A stretch of DNA of 64,000 nucleotides from SAR202 cluster bacterium Io17-Chloro-G6 (GTDB lineage: Bacteria; Chloroflexota; Dehalococcoidia; UBA3495). Every line of letters begins with the position of its first letter. The first letter of the stretch is position 1. The translations under genes and the position numbers were made by a program. The DNA lies in NCBI GenBank assembly GCA_002816585.1, contig MUCT01000041.1:1-64000 (forward strand). The letters run 5' to 3'. This document shows positions 17,627 through 26,644 of this stretch, one piece after another. The notes under the pieces are model-generated. The model saw only the letters and a list, made by a program, of their open reading frames with translations. It did no database searches and was not told where the DNA came from.

Positions 17627-17654
17627 AAAGGCCCCGGAATTTTCTGGGGCCTTT
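17627..17654. terminator. Bidirectional terminator between the phosphohexomutase gene and rpsI
   Basis: AAAGGCCCC (17627-17635) pairs with GGGGCCTTT (17646-17654), with A-rich sequence on the left and T-rich sequence on the right. It can end transcripts from both converging sides. Confidence 0.85.
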
Positions 17655-17679
17655 GTGGGTTTTGTTAAATGCTAGGTCT

Positions 17680-18090
17680 CTACCGTTTGGTGTACTGGGG
17701 CGCTCGGCGGGCCCGCTTTAGACCGTATTTCTTGCTCTCTTTGATGCGGGCGTCCCGGGTGATAAGACCGGCCCGGCGCAGGGCCGGTTTGAGATTGGCG
17801 TCGAAGACAACCAATGCTCTGGCGATGCCATGCCGGATGGCTTCCGCCTGGGAGTTCACTCCGCCACCGGTGACTTTGACCACCACGCGGAACTTGTTAA
17901 CAGTGTCGCTGACGCGGAATGCTTCACTGATCGTACGCTGCCACGGGGCCCAGTTGAAGAACTCGTCCATGGGCTTGCCGTTGACCAGAACGGGGCCACC
18001 GGTGTCCAGGTAGAGACGAACTCTGGCGATGGAAGTCTTGCGCTTACCCGTGCCGTAATAATAGGTCTGGTTGGCTTCTGCTTGTACCAA
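17680..18090 (-). CDS. rpsI: 30S ribosomal protein S9
   Basis: This 136-aa protein has the S9 pattern: YYGTGKRKTSIARVRLYLDTG near the start, VVVKVTGGGVNSQAEAIRHGIARAL in the middle, and the basic tail ending KYGLKRARRAPQYTKR that reaches the P-site tRNA. It is the final gene of the long translation locus, directly after rplM with a 8-bp gap, and a bidirectional terminator follows. Confidence 0.98.
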   Translation of the reverse strand: MVQAEANQTYYYGTGKRKTSIARVRLYLDTGGPVLVNGKPMDEFFNWAPWQRTISEAFRVSDTVNKFRVVVKVTGGGVNSQAEAIRHGIARALVVFDANLKPALRRAGLITRDARIKESKKYGLKRARRAPQYTKR

Positions 18091-18098
18091 GGTAAGTT

Positions 18099-18563
18099 CT
18101 ATCCTCCATTCAATACGGGGTTTTCGGCCGCTACGGGGTGCCCGGTTACCTGGGCCTGGTGGGGATGATCCGGGCCGCTATAGACTTTGAGCCGGCGCAG
18201 CATCTGCCTTCCCATGTGGTTCTTGGGCAGCATACCCTTAACCGCCAACTCCAAAACTCGTTCGGGCCGGGACTCCATTAACTCCCTGAGCCGGAAGGTC
18301 TTGAGGTTCCCTACGTACCCGCTATGCCTGTAATACATCTTCTGGTCCAACTTCCTGCCGGTAACCCGCAGGTCGGATGCGTTGGTCACGACCACGAAGT
18401 CGCCCGTGAGAACGTGGGGGGCATAGCTTGCCTTGTCTTTGCCCTGAAGGGCGATGGCGATGTTTCGTGCCAATCGGCCCAGAGTTTGACCTTGAGCGTC
18501 AATGACCCGCCACCTTTCGGGGGTCTCGCCAGGCTTGGCAAAGTATGTGCTAGTTCTTTTCAT
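18099..18563 (-). CDS. rplM: 50S ribosomal protein L13
   Basis: The 154-aa protein shows the L13 signatures WRVIDAQGQTLGRLARNIA, the GDFVVVTNASDLRVTGRK core, and the KGMLPKNHMGRQMLRRLKVY motif. L13 binds 23S rRNA early in large-subunit assembly. The rplM-rpsI pair after truA is the common bacterial order. A 14-bp tandem duplication (18565-18592) begins one base upstream of its start codon and reaches into truA. Confidence 0.98.
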   Translation of the reverse strand: MKRTSTYFAKPGETPERWRVIDAQGQTLGRLARNIAIALQGKDKASYAPHVLTGDFVVVTNASDLRVTGRKLDQKMYYRHSGYVGNLKTFRLRELMESRPERVLELAVKGMLPKNHMGRQMLRRLKVYSGPDHPHQAQVTGHPVAAENPVLNGG

Positions 18564-18564
18564 A

Positions 18565-18592
18565 GTTTAATAATCCGGGTTTAATAATCCGG
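18565..18592. repeat. Exact 14-bp tandem duplication at the truA/rplM junction
   Basis: GTTTAATAATCCGG is present twice head to tail (18565-18578, 18579-18592). The second copy contains the truA stop codon and the first fills the gap before rplM. Confidence 0.9.
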
Positions 18593-19420
18593 TCGTGTTA
18601 TTCCAGTGGCCGGCCCGAGATTTGTGGAACCCAGATATTTTACACTAATTAGACACAGCCCGTGGGCAGGAAGCAGGGGAGTCCCAGCTACAGCGCCCGC
18701 CAGCGCCTGCGTCACCCGTTCCACAGGATATTTCCCTCTCCCTATCTCTGTCAGTATTCCGTTGGCCTTCCTTATCTGTTGTTTCAAGAAACCGTTGGCT
18801 TCACACTCGATTACGATGTTGTCCTCGAAACTTGCCACCTCCCAATGCATCACTTCCCTAACCGCGCTGCGGTCTTTGGGGTGGCCGGCGGCCAGCGCCC
18901 GGAAATCGTTGACCCCCACCAAGAGTTGGGCTGCCTCCGCCATCTTGCCTACATCCAGACTCTCCCGGATCCAGAGGTGTGTGCACCGGCGCAACGGCGA
19001 GGGCGCAGGCCTGTTCAATATGCTGTATTGGTAGGTCCTGCTCCGGGCGCATCGCCTGGAATCAAATCCTGGGTCAACCCGGTAGGCTTCAAGGACGTTG
19101 ATATCCTTGGGGAGATGATAGTTCAACGCGGGTGGGAATCTTTCCAAGGGATGCTGGGTGCTGGTGCGGAAGTCGACTACTTGTCCCCTGGCGTGGGCCC
19201 CAGAATCGGTTCGGCTGGCGCCCCTGATCCTGGTGTCTTGACCCGTGAACCGGGCCAAGGCTTTTTCCAACTCACCCTGAATGGTTGGGTGGCCGGCTTG
19301 TAGTTGGAAACCGGCGTAGTTTGTTCCTTGGTATTCGACCAGAAGGGCGGCTCGCCAAAGCTGACCGCTTGTTCCTCTCGCTGGCTCGCTGTCTGACTTA
19401 TCGACTCTGCTGTCTTCTAT
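18581..19420 (-). CDS. truA: tRNA pseudouridine synthase A (start codon uncertain)
   Basis: TruA makes pseudouridine at tRNA positions 38-40. The catalytic Asp lies in GASRTDSGAHARGQVVDF, and the C-terminal FLKQQIRKANGILTEIGRGKY motif is present. The first standard start (TTG at 19270) would remove the conserved first strand. The same frame upstream still encodes ALLVEYQGTNYAGFQLQ, the family's normal N-terminus, so translation must begin earlier. Between that block and the stop at 19421-19423 there is no ATG, GTG or TTG. An ATA at 19420 follows AGAGGT, and a CTG at 19342 is a second option. I set the limit at 19420; this is a judgement. It sits between rplQ and rplM. Confidence 0.85.
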   Translation of the reverse strand: MEDSRVDKSDSEPARGTSGQLWRAALLVEYQGTNYAGFQLQAGHPTIQGELEKALARFTGQDTRIRGASRTDSGAHARGQVVDFRTSTQHPLERFPPALNYHLPKDINVLEAYRVDPGFDSRRCARSRTYQYSILNRPAPSPLRRCTHLWIRESLDVGKMAEAAQLLVGVNDFRALAAGHPKDRSAVREVMHWEVASFEDNIVIECEANGFLKQQIRKANGILTEIGRGKYPVERVTQALAGAVAGTPLLPAHGLCLISVKYLGSTNLGPATGITRPDY

Positions 19421-19448
19421 TTAACTTTTACCTCTAATACCTGCTCGG

Positions 19449-19802
19449 TTAGACGAGCTCGATTATTGCCATTTGGGCTGCGTCGCCGTTGCGCGGTCCC
19501 AACTTCATGATTCTGGTATAACCGCCAGCGCGGTCGGCGTACCGGACGGCCACGTCGTCGAACACTTTTTTGACCACGCGAGTGTTGGGCACTTGAGCCA
19601 GAGCCAAACGGCGGTGATGCAGATTTCCCTTCTTGCCGTGGGTAATCAGTTTCTCCGCCATCACTCGGGTCTCTTTGGCTTTGGCCAGTGTGGTCGTGAT
19701 TCGTTCGTGGGTGATAAGTTCCGAGACCAGGCCCCGCAATAATGCGACTCGTTGGTCCCGATACCGGCTTAGTTTCCTACCGGCAACTCTGTGGGATGCC
19801 AT
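19449..19802 (-). CDS. rplQ: 50S ribosomal protein L17
   Basis: The 117-aa protein starts [18 protein letters not shown], close to the classic L17 N-terminus, and contains [18 protein letters not shown] and the C-terminal [20 protein letters not shown]17 lines the polypeptide exit tunnel. It directly follows rpoA with a 2-bp gap, as in most bacteria. Confidence 0.98.
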   Translation of the reverse strand: MASHRVAGRKLSRYRDQRVALLRGLVSELITHERITTTLAKAKETRVMAEKLITHGKKGNLHHRRLALAQVPNTRVVKKVFDDVAVRYADRAGGYTRIMKLGPRNGDAAQMAIIELV

Positions 19803-19804
19803 GG

Positions 19805-20959
19805 TTAGTCTTCGTCCTCGTCTAGGTAATCGTCGTCGTCTTGCGTGTCTTCGTCCGTGTCTTCGCAGGTTTCTTCGATGGACATACCGGGCGCGCCCGC
19901 AGGCGAGTCGGAGTCCAATTCTTCGCCCATGAGTTCGCCCAAGTCCTCGGGAGAGATATCGCCCACAATGCCCGTGGCGCTACCCGGCATATCGGTAATA
20001 CCGTGTTCAACAAGTTTTTCTTTCAATTCGTCCAGAGATTTCTCGCCGAAATTACGGATCTTGAGCAATTCGTCGTCGGACATATCCAGGACTTCGCCCA
20101 CCTTGGAGATGTGGGACCGCTTTAGGCAATTAAGGGTCCGCGGAGAGAGCTCCAGCCTTTCGATGGGCATCTGGATCAGAGCTAGGTCATATATTATGGG
20201 TTTCGGAGCGGTCGAATCATGATCTTCGTCAATTTTAGTGAACAGGAAGAAATGGTTCACCAGTTTGTCCGCAGCCCGCTGAATCGCATCGACCGCTTTG
20301 ATGGTCCCGTCGGTCCACACCTCCATCACCAAGCGCTCATAGTCGGTGACTTGGCCGACCCTGGTGCGCTCAACGTTATAATTGACTTTACGCACTGGGC
20401 TGAACACGGCGTCCACGGGCAGAACGCCGACCGGCTGGGTGGAGACGCTATCTCCCTGGGCTGCGGTTTGGTAGCCCAGGCCCTGTTCGACGTTGAACTC
20501 CATGGAAAGATGGGCATCGTGGGAGTCTAGAGTCGCCAGATGCAACTCGGGATTGACAATCTCAAAGTCGCTCGACGTGGAGATATCCCCCGCGCACACC
20601 CGGCCCTCACCCTTGACGTCCAGGCGCATCTTTCCGGCCCGATCCGATTGGGACCGAATCCGGATACGCTTGACGTTGAGGAGGAGTTCCATGACTTCCT
20701 CTTTAACCCCGGGTACCGCGGCGTACTCGTGGACAACGTCTTCAATCTTTACCCACGTGATGGCGCTGCCGTTGGTCGAGCTGAGCAAGATCCTTCGGAG
20801 GGGGTTTCCGATCGTCAGCCCGAAACCTCGCGGCAGGGGCTCAACGGCGACCTTGCCGTAGGTATCTTCTGATTCAATTATCCGGATCGCGGGATTTAGC
20901 GTTTCCGCACCGGCCTCCGGCGTGCCCGGAGTTAGAACTATGTTGTCCAACATGGACAA
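19805..20959 (-). CDS. rpoA: RNA polymerase alpha subunit with an acidic C-terminal tail
   Basis: RpoA has the N-terminal dimerisation domain ([22 protein letters not shown]) and the C-terminal DNA-binding domain ([19 protein letters not shown] followed by [17 protein letters not shown]). At 384 aa it is roughly 50-60 residues longer than most. The excess is a tail after about residue 325 that ends in a run of Asp and Glu ([20 protein letters not shown]). Such a tail could affect contact of the C-terminal domain with DNA or regulators. It lies between rpsD and rplQ. Confidence 0.97.
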   Translation of the reverse strand: MSMLDNIVLTPGTPEAGAETLNPAIRIIESEDTYGKVAVEPLPRGFGLTIGNPLRRILLSSTNGSAITWVKIEDVVHEYAAVPGVKEEVMELLLNVKRIRIRSQSDRAGKMRLDVKGEGRVCAGDISTSSDFEIVNPELHLATLDSHDAHLSMEFNVEQGLGYQTAAQGDSVSTQPVGVLPVDAVFSPVRKVNYNVERTRVGQVTDYERLVMEVWTDGTIKAVDAIQRAADKLVNHFFLFTKIDEDHDSTAPKPIIYDLALIQMPIERLELSPRTLNCLKRSHISKVGEVLDMSDDELLKIRNFGEKSLDELKEKLVEHGITDMPGSATGIVGDISPEDLGELMGEELDSDSPAGAPGMSIEETCEDTDEDTQDDDDYLDEDED

Positions 20960-20960
20960 T

Positions 20961-21587
20961 TTACCTCGAGTAAAACTCTACTATTAACCTGGAATCTATG
21001 ATTGCCTGAAGGTCTTCATCTGCGGGCAGCGACACGACAGTGCCGGTCATCTCCCCCTGATCCAGATTCAACCAAGCGGGAACGGGCCTTTTTGGTACAC
21101 CGTCAATGCGAGCCGCATAAAAGTCGGTCCCTTTCACCGATTCCTTCCATGAAATCACATCTCCCGGCTTGACCAGATAGGAGGGGACGTCCGTCTTCGT
21201 GCCATTTACCCTGAAATGGCCGTGGAGGACAATCTGACGTCCCTGCTTTCGGGAGTCCGAGAAACCCAGTTGGAAGACCACATTGTCCAGACGGCGCTCC
21301 AGCGTACGGAGCAGGTTCATGCCGGTCACGCCGGGCGTGTTGAACGCTTCCGTCATATAGCGGCGAAACTGGCCTTCTAATACACCGTATATGTATTTGG
21401 CTTTCTGTTTCTCCAAAAGGTGCACGGCATAGTCGGTGGGCCTTCTGCGGCGCCGTGATACGTCGCCGGGCGGGTTCCGCCGCTTCTCGAATGCGCACCG
21501 GGGCGTGAAACACTTATCGCCCTTTAGAAATAGCTTTTCGCCGGACCGCCGGCAGAGGCGGCAGGAGGGTCCTGTATATCTTCCCAT
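20961..21587 (-). CDS. rpsD: 30S ribosomal protein S4
   Basis: The 208-aa S4 is the zinc-binding form: the N-terminus has CRLC and then CFTPRC, giving four cysteines. The RNA-binding S4 domain is clear in LERRLDNVVFQLGFSDSRKQGRQIVLHGHFRVNG. S4 nucleates assembly of the 16S 5' domain and often represses its own operon. Its stop is one base from the rpoA start, which suggests coupled translation. Confidence 0.98.
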   Translation of the reverse strand: MGRYTGPSCRLCRRSGEKLFLKGDKCFTPRCAFEKRRNPPGDVSRRRRRPTDYAVHLLEKQKAKYIYGVLEGQFRRYMTEAFNTPGVTGMNLLRTLERRLDNVVFQLGFSDSRKQGRQIVLHGHFRVNGTKTDVPSYLVKPGDVISWKESVKGTDFYAARIDGVPKRPVPAWLNLDQGEMTGTVVSLPADEDLQAIIDSRLIVEFYSR

Positions 21588-21597
21588 AGGATTGGAG

Positions 21598-21981
21598 CTA
21601 CACTCTCCTTCGTTTTGGTGGGCGGCACCCGTTGTGGGGGATGGGTGTCACATCCCTGATACTAGTCACAAATAATCCCGCGCCCTGCAAAGACCGGATG
21701 GCGGCCTCTCGTCCTGCGCCTGGCCCCTTGATGAGCACATCCACCTGGCGCAGACCGGAGTCCATGCCCTTGCGGGCTGCCTGTTCCGCGGCGCGCTGGG
21801 CGGCAAATGCGGTGCCTTTCCGGGAGCCCTTGAAACCCACGGTCCCGGCGCTGGCCGAGGAGATCACGTTGCCTTGGGGGTCGGTGAGGCTCACCAGGGT
21901 ATTATTAAACGTGGAGTAAATAAACGCCTTTCCTTGAGGTACTGAGCGGCGCTCGCGGCGTCTGGTCCTGGGTCTGGCCAT
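21598..21981 (-). CDS. rpsK: 30S ribosomal protein S11
   Basis: The 127-aa S11 shows [20 protein letters not shown], the [21 protein letters not shown] helix region, the [15 protein letters not shown] motif and the C-terminal [18 protein letters not shown]. It binds the 16S platform near the mRNA. It sits between rpsM and rpsD in the alpha-operon part of the locus. Confidence 0.98.
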   Translation of the reverse strand: MARPRTRRRERRSVPQGKAFIYSTFNNTLVSLTDPQGNVISSASAGTVGFKGSRKGTAFAAQRAAEQAARKGMDSGLRQVDVLIKGPGAGREAAIRSLQGAGLFVTSIRDVTPIPHNGCRPPKRRRV

Positions 21982-22008
21982 AGGTTTTTCTCACTCTACG
22001 GGAATGGA

Positions 22009-22401
22009 TTACTTCTTGCCGCCGGTGCGCCTGCCGCGGCCGGCAACGGTGCGGCGGGGGCCCTTGCGGGTACGGGCGTTGGTCTTGGTCCTCTGGCCTG
22101 CCACGGGCAGGTTTCTACGGTGGCGGTTGCCCCGGTATGAACCAATCTCAATCAGCCGGCGTATGTTCTGGTTGACTTCCCGGCGCAGGTCTCCTTCAGA
22201 GATGTAATCACGGTCTACCAACTCCCTGATGCGGTCGACCTGCTCCTCGGTCAGCTCATTCATGCGCGGGGGAATGACCGGGTCGAGCTCGGCCTTGATC
22301 AGTATCTCTTCGGCGATCTTGGGGCCGATGCCATAGATGCTGCGCAGTGCCACGTGAGCCCGCTTCCGGTCGGGAACGTCTACTCCAGCGATACGGACCA
22401 T
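22009..22401 (-). CDS. rpsM: 30S ribosomal protein S13
   Basis: The 130-aa protein starts [21 protein letters not shown], contains the [11 protein letters not shown] helix-hairpin-helix and ends in the basic [18 protein letters not shown] tail that contacts the P-site tRNA. It follows rpmJ and precedes rpsK. Confidence 0.98.
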   Translation of the reverse strand: MVRIAGVDVPDRKRAHVALRSIYGIGPKIAEEILIKAELDPVIPPRMNELTEEQVDRIRELVDRDYISEGDLRREVNQNIRRLIEIGSYRGNRHRRNLPVAGQRTKTNARTRKGPRRTVAGRGRRTGGKK

Positions 22402-22448
22402 TCCAGGCCTCCTCTAATCGATCTTGTTAGCATGATAATGCTATTGAT

Positions 22449-22562
22449 TTAGCCCTGGCGCTGCGAGTGCCTGGGATTAGAACAGATTATTCTGACCACT
22501 CCCTTGCGTTTAATCACACGGCAGCTATTGCACCTGGGTTTAACCGATGCTGATACTTTCAT
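22449..22562 (-). CDS. rpmJ: 50S ribosomal protein L36 (zinc form)
   Basis: This 37-aa gene encodes [20 protein letters not shown] at its start and ends in the NPRHSQRQG pattern. Cys11, Cys14, Cys27 and His32 are in place for a zinc ribbon, so this is the C-plus form. It lies between infA and rpsM, its normal place. Confidence 0.97.
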   Translation of the reverse strand: MKVSASVKPRCNSCRVIKRKGVVRIICSNPRHSQRQG

Positions 22563-22597
22563 AAATTACGCCCTTAGGCACAACGTACGCCCTTAAT

Positions 22598-22816
22598 CTA
22601 CTTGAAGCGGTAGGTAATTCGGCCTCGGGTCAAGTCGTATGGAGAAAGCTCCACCAACACCCGATCGCCGGGCAACACCCGGATAAAGTGCATCCGGATC
22701 TTGCCGGACACATGGGCCAAGACCTCATGGTCGTTGGGCAACTCCACGCGGAACATACCGTTGGGCAGGGCCTCCTTTACGCTGGCCTCCACCTCGATCG
22801 CCTGTTTCTTTGCCAT
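22598..22816 (-). CDS. infA: Translation initiation factor IF-1
   Basis: I took the ATG at 22816, preceded by AAAGGGG, giving a 72-aa protein that starts [20 protein letters not shown] and has the normal IF-1 length. The S1/OB fold is seen in [20 protein letters not shown], and the protein ends in [20 protein letters not shown]-1 blocks the A site during initiation. The same frame is open further upstream, but that stretch overlaps the end of map and is not IF-1-like. Confidence 0.97.
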   Translation of the reverse strand: MAKKQAIEVEASVKEALPNGMFRVELPNDHEVLAHVSGKIRMHFIRVLPGDRVLVELSPYDLTRGRITYRFK

Positions 22817-22847
22817 AAGTCCCCTTTCTTTCGAATTTGGGCCCGCT

Positions 22848-22896
22848 CCGGTCCTTCCCCTGTTCCAGTCCTTCCGCCGTTCCGGTCGTTCCACGG
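22848..22896. repeat. Imperfect 17-bp tandem repeats between map and infA
   Basis: CCGGTCCTTCCCCTGTT (22848-22864), CCAGTCCTTCCGCCGTT (22865-22881) and a partial third copy (22882-22896) form a short array; the first two agree at 14 of 17 positions. It lies in the leader of infA on the minus strand. Confidence 0.6.
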
Positions 22897-22926
22897 AAGG
22901 AGGGCCTAGCCGGCCGTTGGCCGCGA

Positions 22927-23733
22927 CTAGCTGTGGACGGTTAGAATCTCCGGTCCGTCTTTGGTTATGGCTATCGAATGTTCGAAGTGGGCCGAAAGTT
23001 CGCCGTCCGCGGTGATCACGGTCCACTCGTCGTCTAATATCTTAGTATGCCAATCGCCCATATTGAACATGGGTTCGATGGCTATACACATGCCAACTCG
23101 GAGCAGAGGGCCCATGCCCGCCTGTCCGTAGTTGGGCACTTGAGGGTCCTCGTGTAAGAACCTCCCAACGCCGTGCCCTACAAACTCCCGCACAACGCCA
23201 TAGCCCCGGCTCTCACCGTAGCTTTGCACCGCTGCGCCAATATCGCCCACCCGGCCTCCGGGCTGGGCGGCTTTGATGCCCTCTTCCAGGCTGATACGGG
23301 TGTGATCCATCAAGGCGGTGGCCTCCGGTGACACCTCGCCCACAGCCATTGATACTGCGGCGTCGCCGATCATGCCTTCAATGGTCGCGCCCACGTCGAC
23401 TTTGACGATATCGCCCTCCTTGAGCACCCGTTTTCCGGGTATCCCATGGACGATCTCTTCGTTCACCGACGTACAGATACTGGCAGGGAACCCACGGTAC
23501 CCCATGAAGGTGGGTTTGGCGCCCCGCCGGGTAATCTCTTTGTAGGCAATAGCGTCCAGGTCCTTGGTGGTCATCCCGGGCTCCACCGAGGCCTTCAACA
23601 GGTCGATAACTGCGCCTACAACGGCGCCGGCAAGACGCATCGAAGCTAGCTCTTGAGGGGACTTAATTGTAATCCCCCCTGAGTAGGTGGACGCTGAATT
23701 GGAGGCGGTATCAACTTTTCGGCCGCGATTCAC
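22927..23733 (-). CDS. map: Methionine aminopeptidase, type I
   Basis: Map removes the initiator methionine from new proteins using two metal ions. Metal-ligand motifs are visible: [16 protein letters not shown] with both Asp ligands, [18 protein letters not shown] with the His, then IEPMFNMGD with a Glu and [10 protein letters not shown] with the last Glu. The frame begins with a GTG at 23733, giving 268 aa, with about 20 extra residues before the usual [14 protein letters not shown] start; no better start lies in between. It sits between adk and infA. Confidence 0.95.
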   Translation of the reverse strand: MNRGRKVDTASNSASTYSGGITIKSPQELASMRLAGAVVGAVIDLLKASVEPGMTTKDLDAIAYKEITRRGAKPTFMGYRGFPASICTSVNEEIVHGIPGKRVLKEGDIVKVDVGATIEGMIGDAAVSMAVGEVSPEATALMDHTRISLEEGIKAAQPGGRVGDIGAAVQSYGESRGYGVVREFVGHGVGRFLHEDPQVPNYGQAGMGPLLRVGMCIAIEPMFNMGDWHTKILDDEWTVITADGELSAHFEHSIAITKDGPEILTVHS

Positions 23734-23784
23734 TTTGTCTATTCTACTCCCGATTAATTGCCTTGGGAACCCAATGAATGATAG

Positions 23785-24465
23785 CTACTGCGTGGCCGTA
23801 ACACACGGGCTAGTCCCGATGGCCGCCATAACTTGTTTGTTGACTTCCTCAATAGTTTGGTCGCCGGGGATGTCTATTAGGACTCCCCGTTCCCGGTAGA
23901 AGCCGAGGACCGGTATAGTTTCGTCGAAATAGACCTCAATCCGCTTCTTGACCGCTTCTGGATTATCGTCGTCCCGTTGGTAAAGGTCCCCACCACAATG
24001 GCCGCATTTCTTGGTGGAGATATCCTCGCCTTCGCCGACCGCATTGGGCGATTGGCAGACCCGGCAGACGAACCTGCCACCCAGCCGGCGCAGCAATTCC
24101 GGTTCGGAGACTTCGATATGCACCACCTTGTCCAAGTTTCGGGATCTGCCAACTAACGCCTTCTCAAGTTGCTGGGCCTGATAGGGGTTCCTGGGAAACC
24201 CATCAAGGATGAACCCTTCGTCTTTGTGAAGAGACATCACCGCGTCCAAAACGATGTCAACGGTCACGTCGTCGGGGACTAATTCCCCTTTGTTCATGTA
24301 TTCACTTGCTTGCAAACCCAGAGGGGTCTGGTTTCTCAGGTGATGACGGAACAGGTCGCCCGAGCTAATGTGGGAAATTTTCAACTGGTCCTTCAGGAGT
24401 TGGGCTTGGGTGCCCTTTCCGGCGCCAGGAGGGCCGAATAATACCAATCTCACTCCCTGGGGCAT
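23785..24465 (-). CDS. adk: Adenylate kinase
   Basis: The 226-aa kinase converts ATP and AMP to two ADP. It has the P-loop VLFGPPGAGKGTQAQLL, the AMP site HISSGDLFRHHLR, FILDGFPRNPYQAQ, and a long LID domain. The LID carries two CxxC pairs (CRVC and CGHC), so it is a zinc-stabilised form. Its start is two bases after the secY stop, and secY-adk-map is the usual order. Confidence 0.97.
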   Translation of the reverse strand: MPQGVRLVLFGPPGAGKGTQAQLLKDQLKISHISSGDLFRHHLRNQTPLGLQASEYMNKGELVPDDVTVDIVLDAVMSLHKDEGFILDGFPRNPYQAQQLEKALVGRSRNLDKVVHIEVSEPELLRRLGGRFVCRVCQSPNAVGEGEDISTKKCGHCGGDLYQRDDDNPEAVKKRIEVYFDETIPVLGFYRERGVLIDIPGDQTIEEVNKQVMAAIGTSPCVTATQ

Positions 24466-24466
24466 G

Positions 24467-25795
24467 TTATCTCAGGAATCCTTCATAATTACGCATCATC
24501 AACTGCGCCTCAAGTTGGCGCAAGGTATCCAGGCCGACACCAACCATGATCAGCAGACTGGTGCTGCTGAGAGAGATGGCTTGAACGTCGGTTATGAGCG
24601 ACGCGATATAGGGCATAATCGCAATCGTGCCCAGGAAGAGAGCTCCACCCAGGGTGATGCGGACAATCACACGGTTGAGATAGTCCTGGGTGGGTTTGCC
24701 AGGCCTGATGCCCAGCACAAACCCCCCGTTCTTCTGGAGATTCTCGGCAAGTTGCTGTTGGTTGAACACTACCAGCGTATAGAAAAAGGTGAACATAACG
24801 ACCAATACGAAGACCATCACCCAGTAGAGCGGGGATGTGGGTATCAACAGGTCCGCGAAGAAATTGGCCACGTCGCCAACCCAACTTGTATTGGTAGCGA
24901 AGTAGGTCGCGATTGTGCCGGGCAAAATCACGATGGAAAAAGCAAATATCAAGGGAATCATACCCGCCGAATTTATGCGCAATGGTAGATAGGTCGCCCC
25001 ACTTTGCCGGTACATTCTACCGCCCCTGAATATGCTGCGGCCGTACTGGACCGGTATGCGCCGGTGGGCCTCGTTGAACATCACGATGCAGGCGATGATA
25101 AGTACGCCGATAATGGCGAAGAAGCCGATGCCGAGCACGTTGTCCCGGTCCAAGAAGCCTTGAGTCAGCAGCCTGGGGAACCCGGCCACGATTCCAGCGA
25201 AGATTATCAAGGAGATGCCGTTTCCGATGCCCCGCTCGGTGATCAATTCGCCCAGCCAGACCAGGAACATCGTCCCAGCGGCGATGGAGAACAGGGCTGC
25301 GACTGTGGGCAGGAGGGCGTCGCCGGAGAACCCGACATCGGCTATGACGCTGCTCTGCTCCAAAAGCACCAATTGGCCGTAGCCTTGAGCAAAAGCAATG
25401 GGAATGGTAATCCAGTGTGTGATTCGGTTCATCTTGGCCCGGCCCGCCTCCCCTTCACGTGCCATGTCCTGCAGTGAAGGGATAACCGGAGTGAGCAACT
25501 GGATGATGATGGACGAGGTAATATAAGGGAAAACGCCCAGGGCCACGATGCTCATGCGGCTTAGGGCTCCGCCGCTGAACAGGTCCAAGAAGCCAAGGAG
25601 CTCGTTGTTGCGGAAGAGGTTGTCCAGCGCTACCTGGTCGATACCCGGGAGGGGGATGTGCGCAATGAACCGGTACAAGGCCAAGATGGCCAGGGTGAAC
25701 AGGATCTTGGCGCGCAGGTCGGGAAGGCTGAAGGCATCGATGGCCGCCTGAATCAGCTTGGGAAATCTGCCAGTCTGGACCTCACCGGAAATCAT
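24467..25795 (-). CDS. secY: Protein translocase subunit SecY
   Basis: SecY forms the membrane channel for secreted and membrane proteins together with SecE and SecG. The 442-aa protein has about ten hydrophobic segments, the start AIDAFSLPDLRAKILFTL, the plug-proximal IALGVFPYITSSIIIQLL-like helix, and RGIGNGISLIIFAGIVAG before a central helix. Its ATG overlaps the rplO stop as ATGA, which implies translational coupling. Confidence 0.97.
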   Translation of the reverse strand: MISGEVQTGRFPKLIQAAIDAFSLPDLRAKILFTLAILALYRFIAHIPLPGIDQVALDNLFRNNELLGFLDLFSGGALSRMSIVALGVFPYITSSIIIQLLTPVIPSLQDMAREGEAGRAKMNRITHWITIPIAFAQGYGQLVLLEQSSVIADVGFSGDALLPTVAALFSIAAGTMFLVWLGELITERGIGNGISLIIFAGIVAGFPRLLTQGFLDRDNVLGIGFFAIIGVLIIACIVMFNEAHRRIPVQYGRSIFRGGRMYRQSGATYLPLRINSAGMIPLIFAFSIVILPGTIATYFATNTSWVGDVANFFADLLIPTSPLYWVMVFVLVVMFTFFYTLVVFNQQQLAENLQKNGGFVLGIRPGKPTQDYLNRVIVRITLGGALFLGTIAIMPYIASLITDVQAISLSSTSLLIMVGVGLDTLRQLEAQLMMRNYEGFLR

Positions 25796-26244
25796 CTAGC
25801 CGGAATCTCCTCCGCAGTTCCCTTTGCGGCTTCAATCTTTTCTTTGGCGGAACGGGTGAATTTGGCCGCCACCACGGTCACGGCCTTATTGATCTCCCCA
25901 TCGCCGACGATCTTCACTGGCAATTTGAGGTTCCGAAGGTAGCCCAGTTCCAGCAGGAGTTCCGGGGTGATCCGCTCACCTTCGTCAAATCGATCAAGAG
26001 TCTCCAATTTGACCAAGGAGTAATATGTTTTGAATTTGTTGTGGAAGCCCCGCTTCATGGGCAGCCCTTTGATCAAGGGCAATTGACCGCCCTCGAACCA
26101 TATGGACGGTCCGCCTCCGGAGCGGGATTTTTGGCCCTTCATTCCCCGGCCTGCGGTGCTTCCCTGGCCTGCCGCGTCGCCGCGTCCGACCCGTTTTCTG
26201 TTTTTCCTGGCCCCCTTGGCCGGGGCCAGTTGATGTTCCATCAT
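25792..26244 (-). CDS. rplO: 50S ribosomal protein L15
   Basis: I chose the ATG at 26244, with GAGG upstream, giving 150 aa. The N-terminus LAPAKGARKNRKRVGRG, the glycine-rich GQGSTAGRGMKGQKSRSGG and the FEGGQLPLIKGLPMKRGF block are diagnostic. The longer frame to 26349 is not L15-like and would extend into the rpmD-rplO gap. The stop overlaps the secY start by 4 bp. Confidence 0.97.
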   Translation of the reverse strand: MMEHQLAPAKGARKNRKRVGRGDAAGQGSTAGRGMKGQKSRSGGGPSIWFEGGQLPLIKGLPMKRGFHNKFKTYYSLVKLETLDRFDEGERITPELLLELGYLRNLKLPVKIVGDGEINKAVTVVAAKFTRSAKEKIEAAKGTAEEIPAR

Positions 26245-26394
26245 TGGGCGTGCCTCATTTGAGCTATTACACCCTTCAGTTTGATTGTAGCCCCGTCTGG
26301 GCCGGCAGAAAACGGTATTGCGGTTGCCGCAATGCCGGTTTGGCGGCATTCTTGCTTGCGTTCCGGCAGGCGCCGCCCAGCCCTGTGAGGTGAA

Positions 26395-26574
26395 TTAGAC
26401 CTCTTCCACCATCACAAGGTGGCTGACTTTGTTGACCATGCCGCGGATGGTCGGCGAGTCTTGATGGACCACGGTATGGTGCAGGCGCCGCAGTCCCAGC
26501 GACTTGATGATCCGACGCTGGTTCTGCGGGCGGCCGATGCCGCTTCTGGTCCAAGTAATCTTTATTTCTGCCAT
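26395..26574 (-). CDS. rpmD: 50S ribosomal protein L30
   Basis: A 59-aa gene encodes [20 protein letters not shown] followed by [19 protein letters not shown] and a [16 protein letters not shown] end, matching L30 in length and sequence. It lies between rpsE and rplO, as expected in the spc operon. About 150 bp separate it from rplO, with no further gene recognised there. Confidence 0.96.
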   Translation of the reverse strand: MAEIKITWTRSGIGRPQNQRRIIKSLGLRRLHHTVVHQDSPTIRGMVNKVSHLVMVEEV

Positions 26575-26644
26575 AAAATTTTAACCAGGCCTTCCGGATA
26601 GGGCGTCCGGCATTTGTGCTTTATTAGGGTTCTCGTCGAACCGT

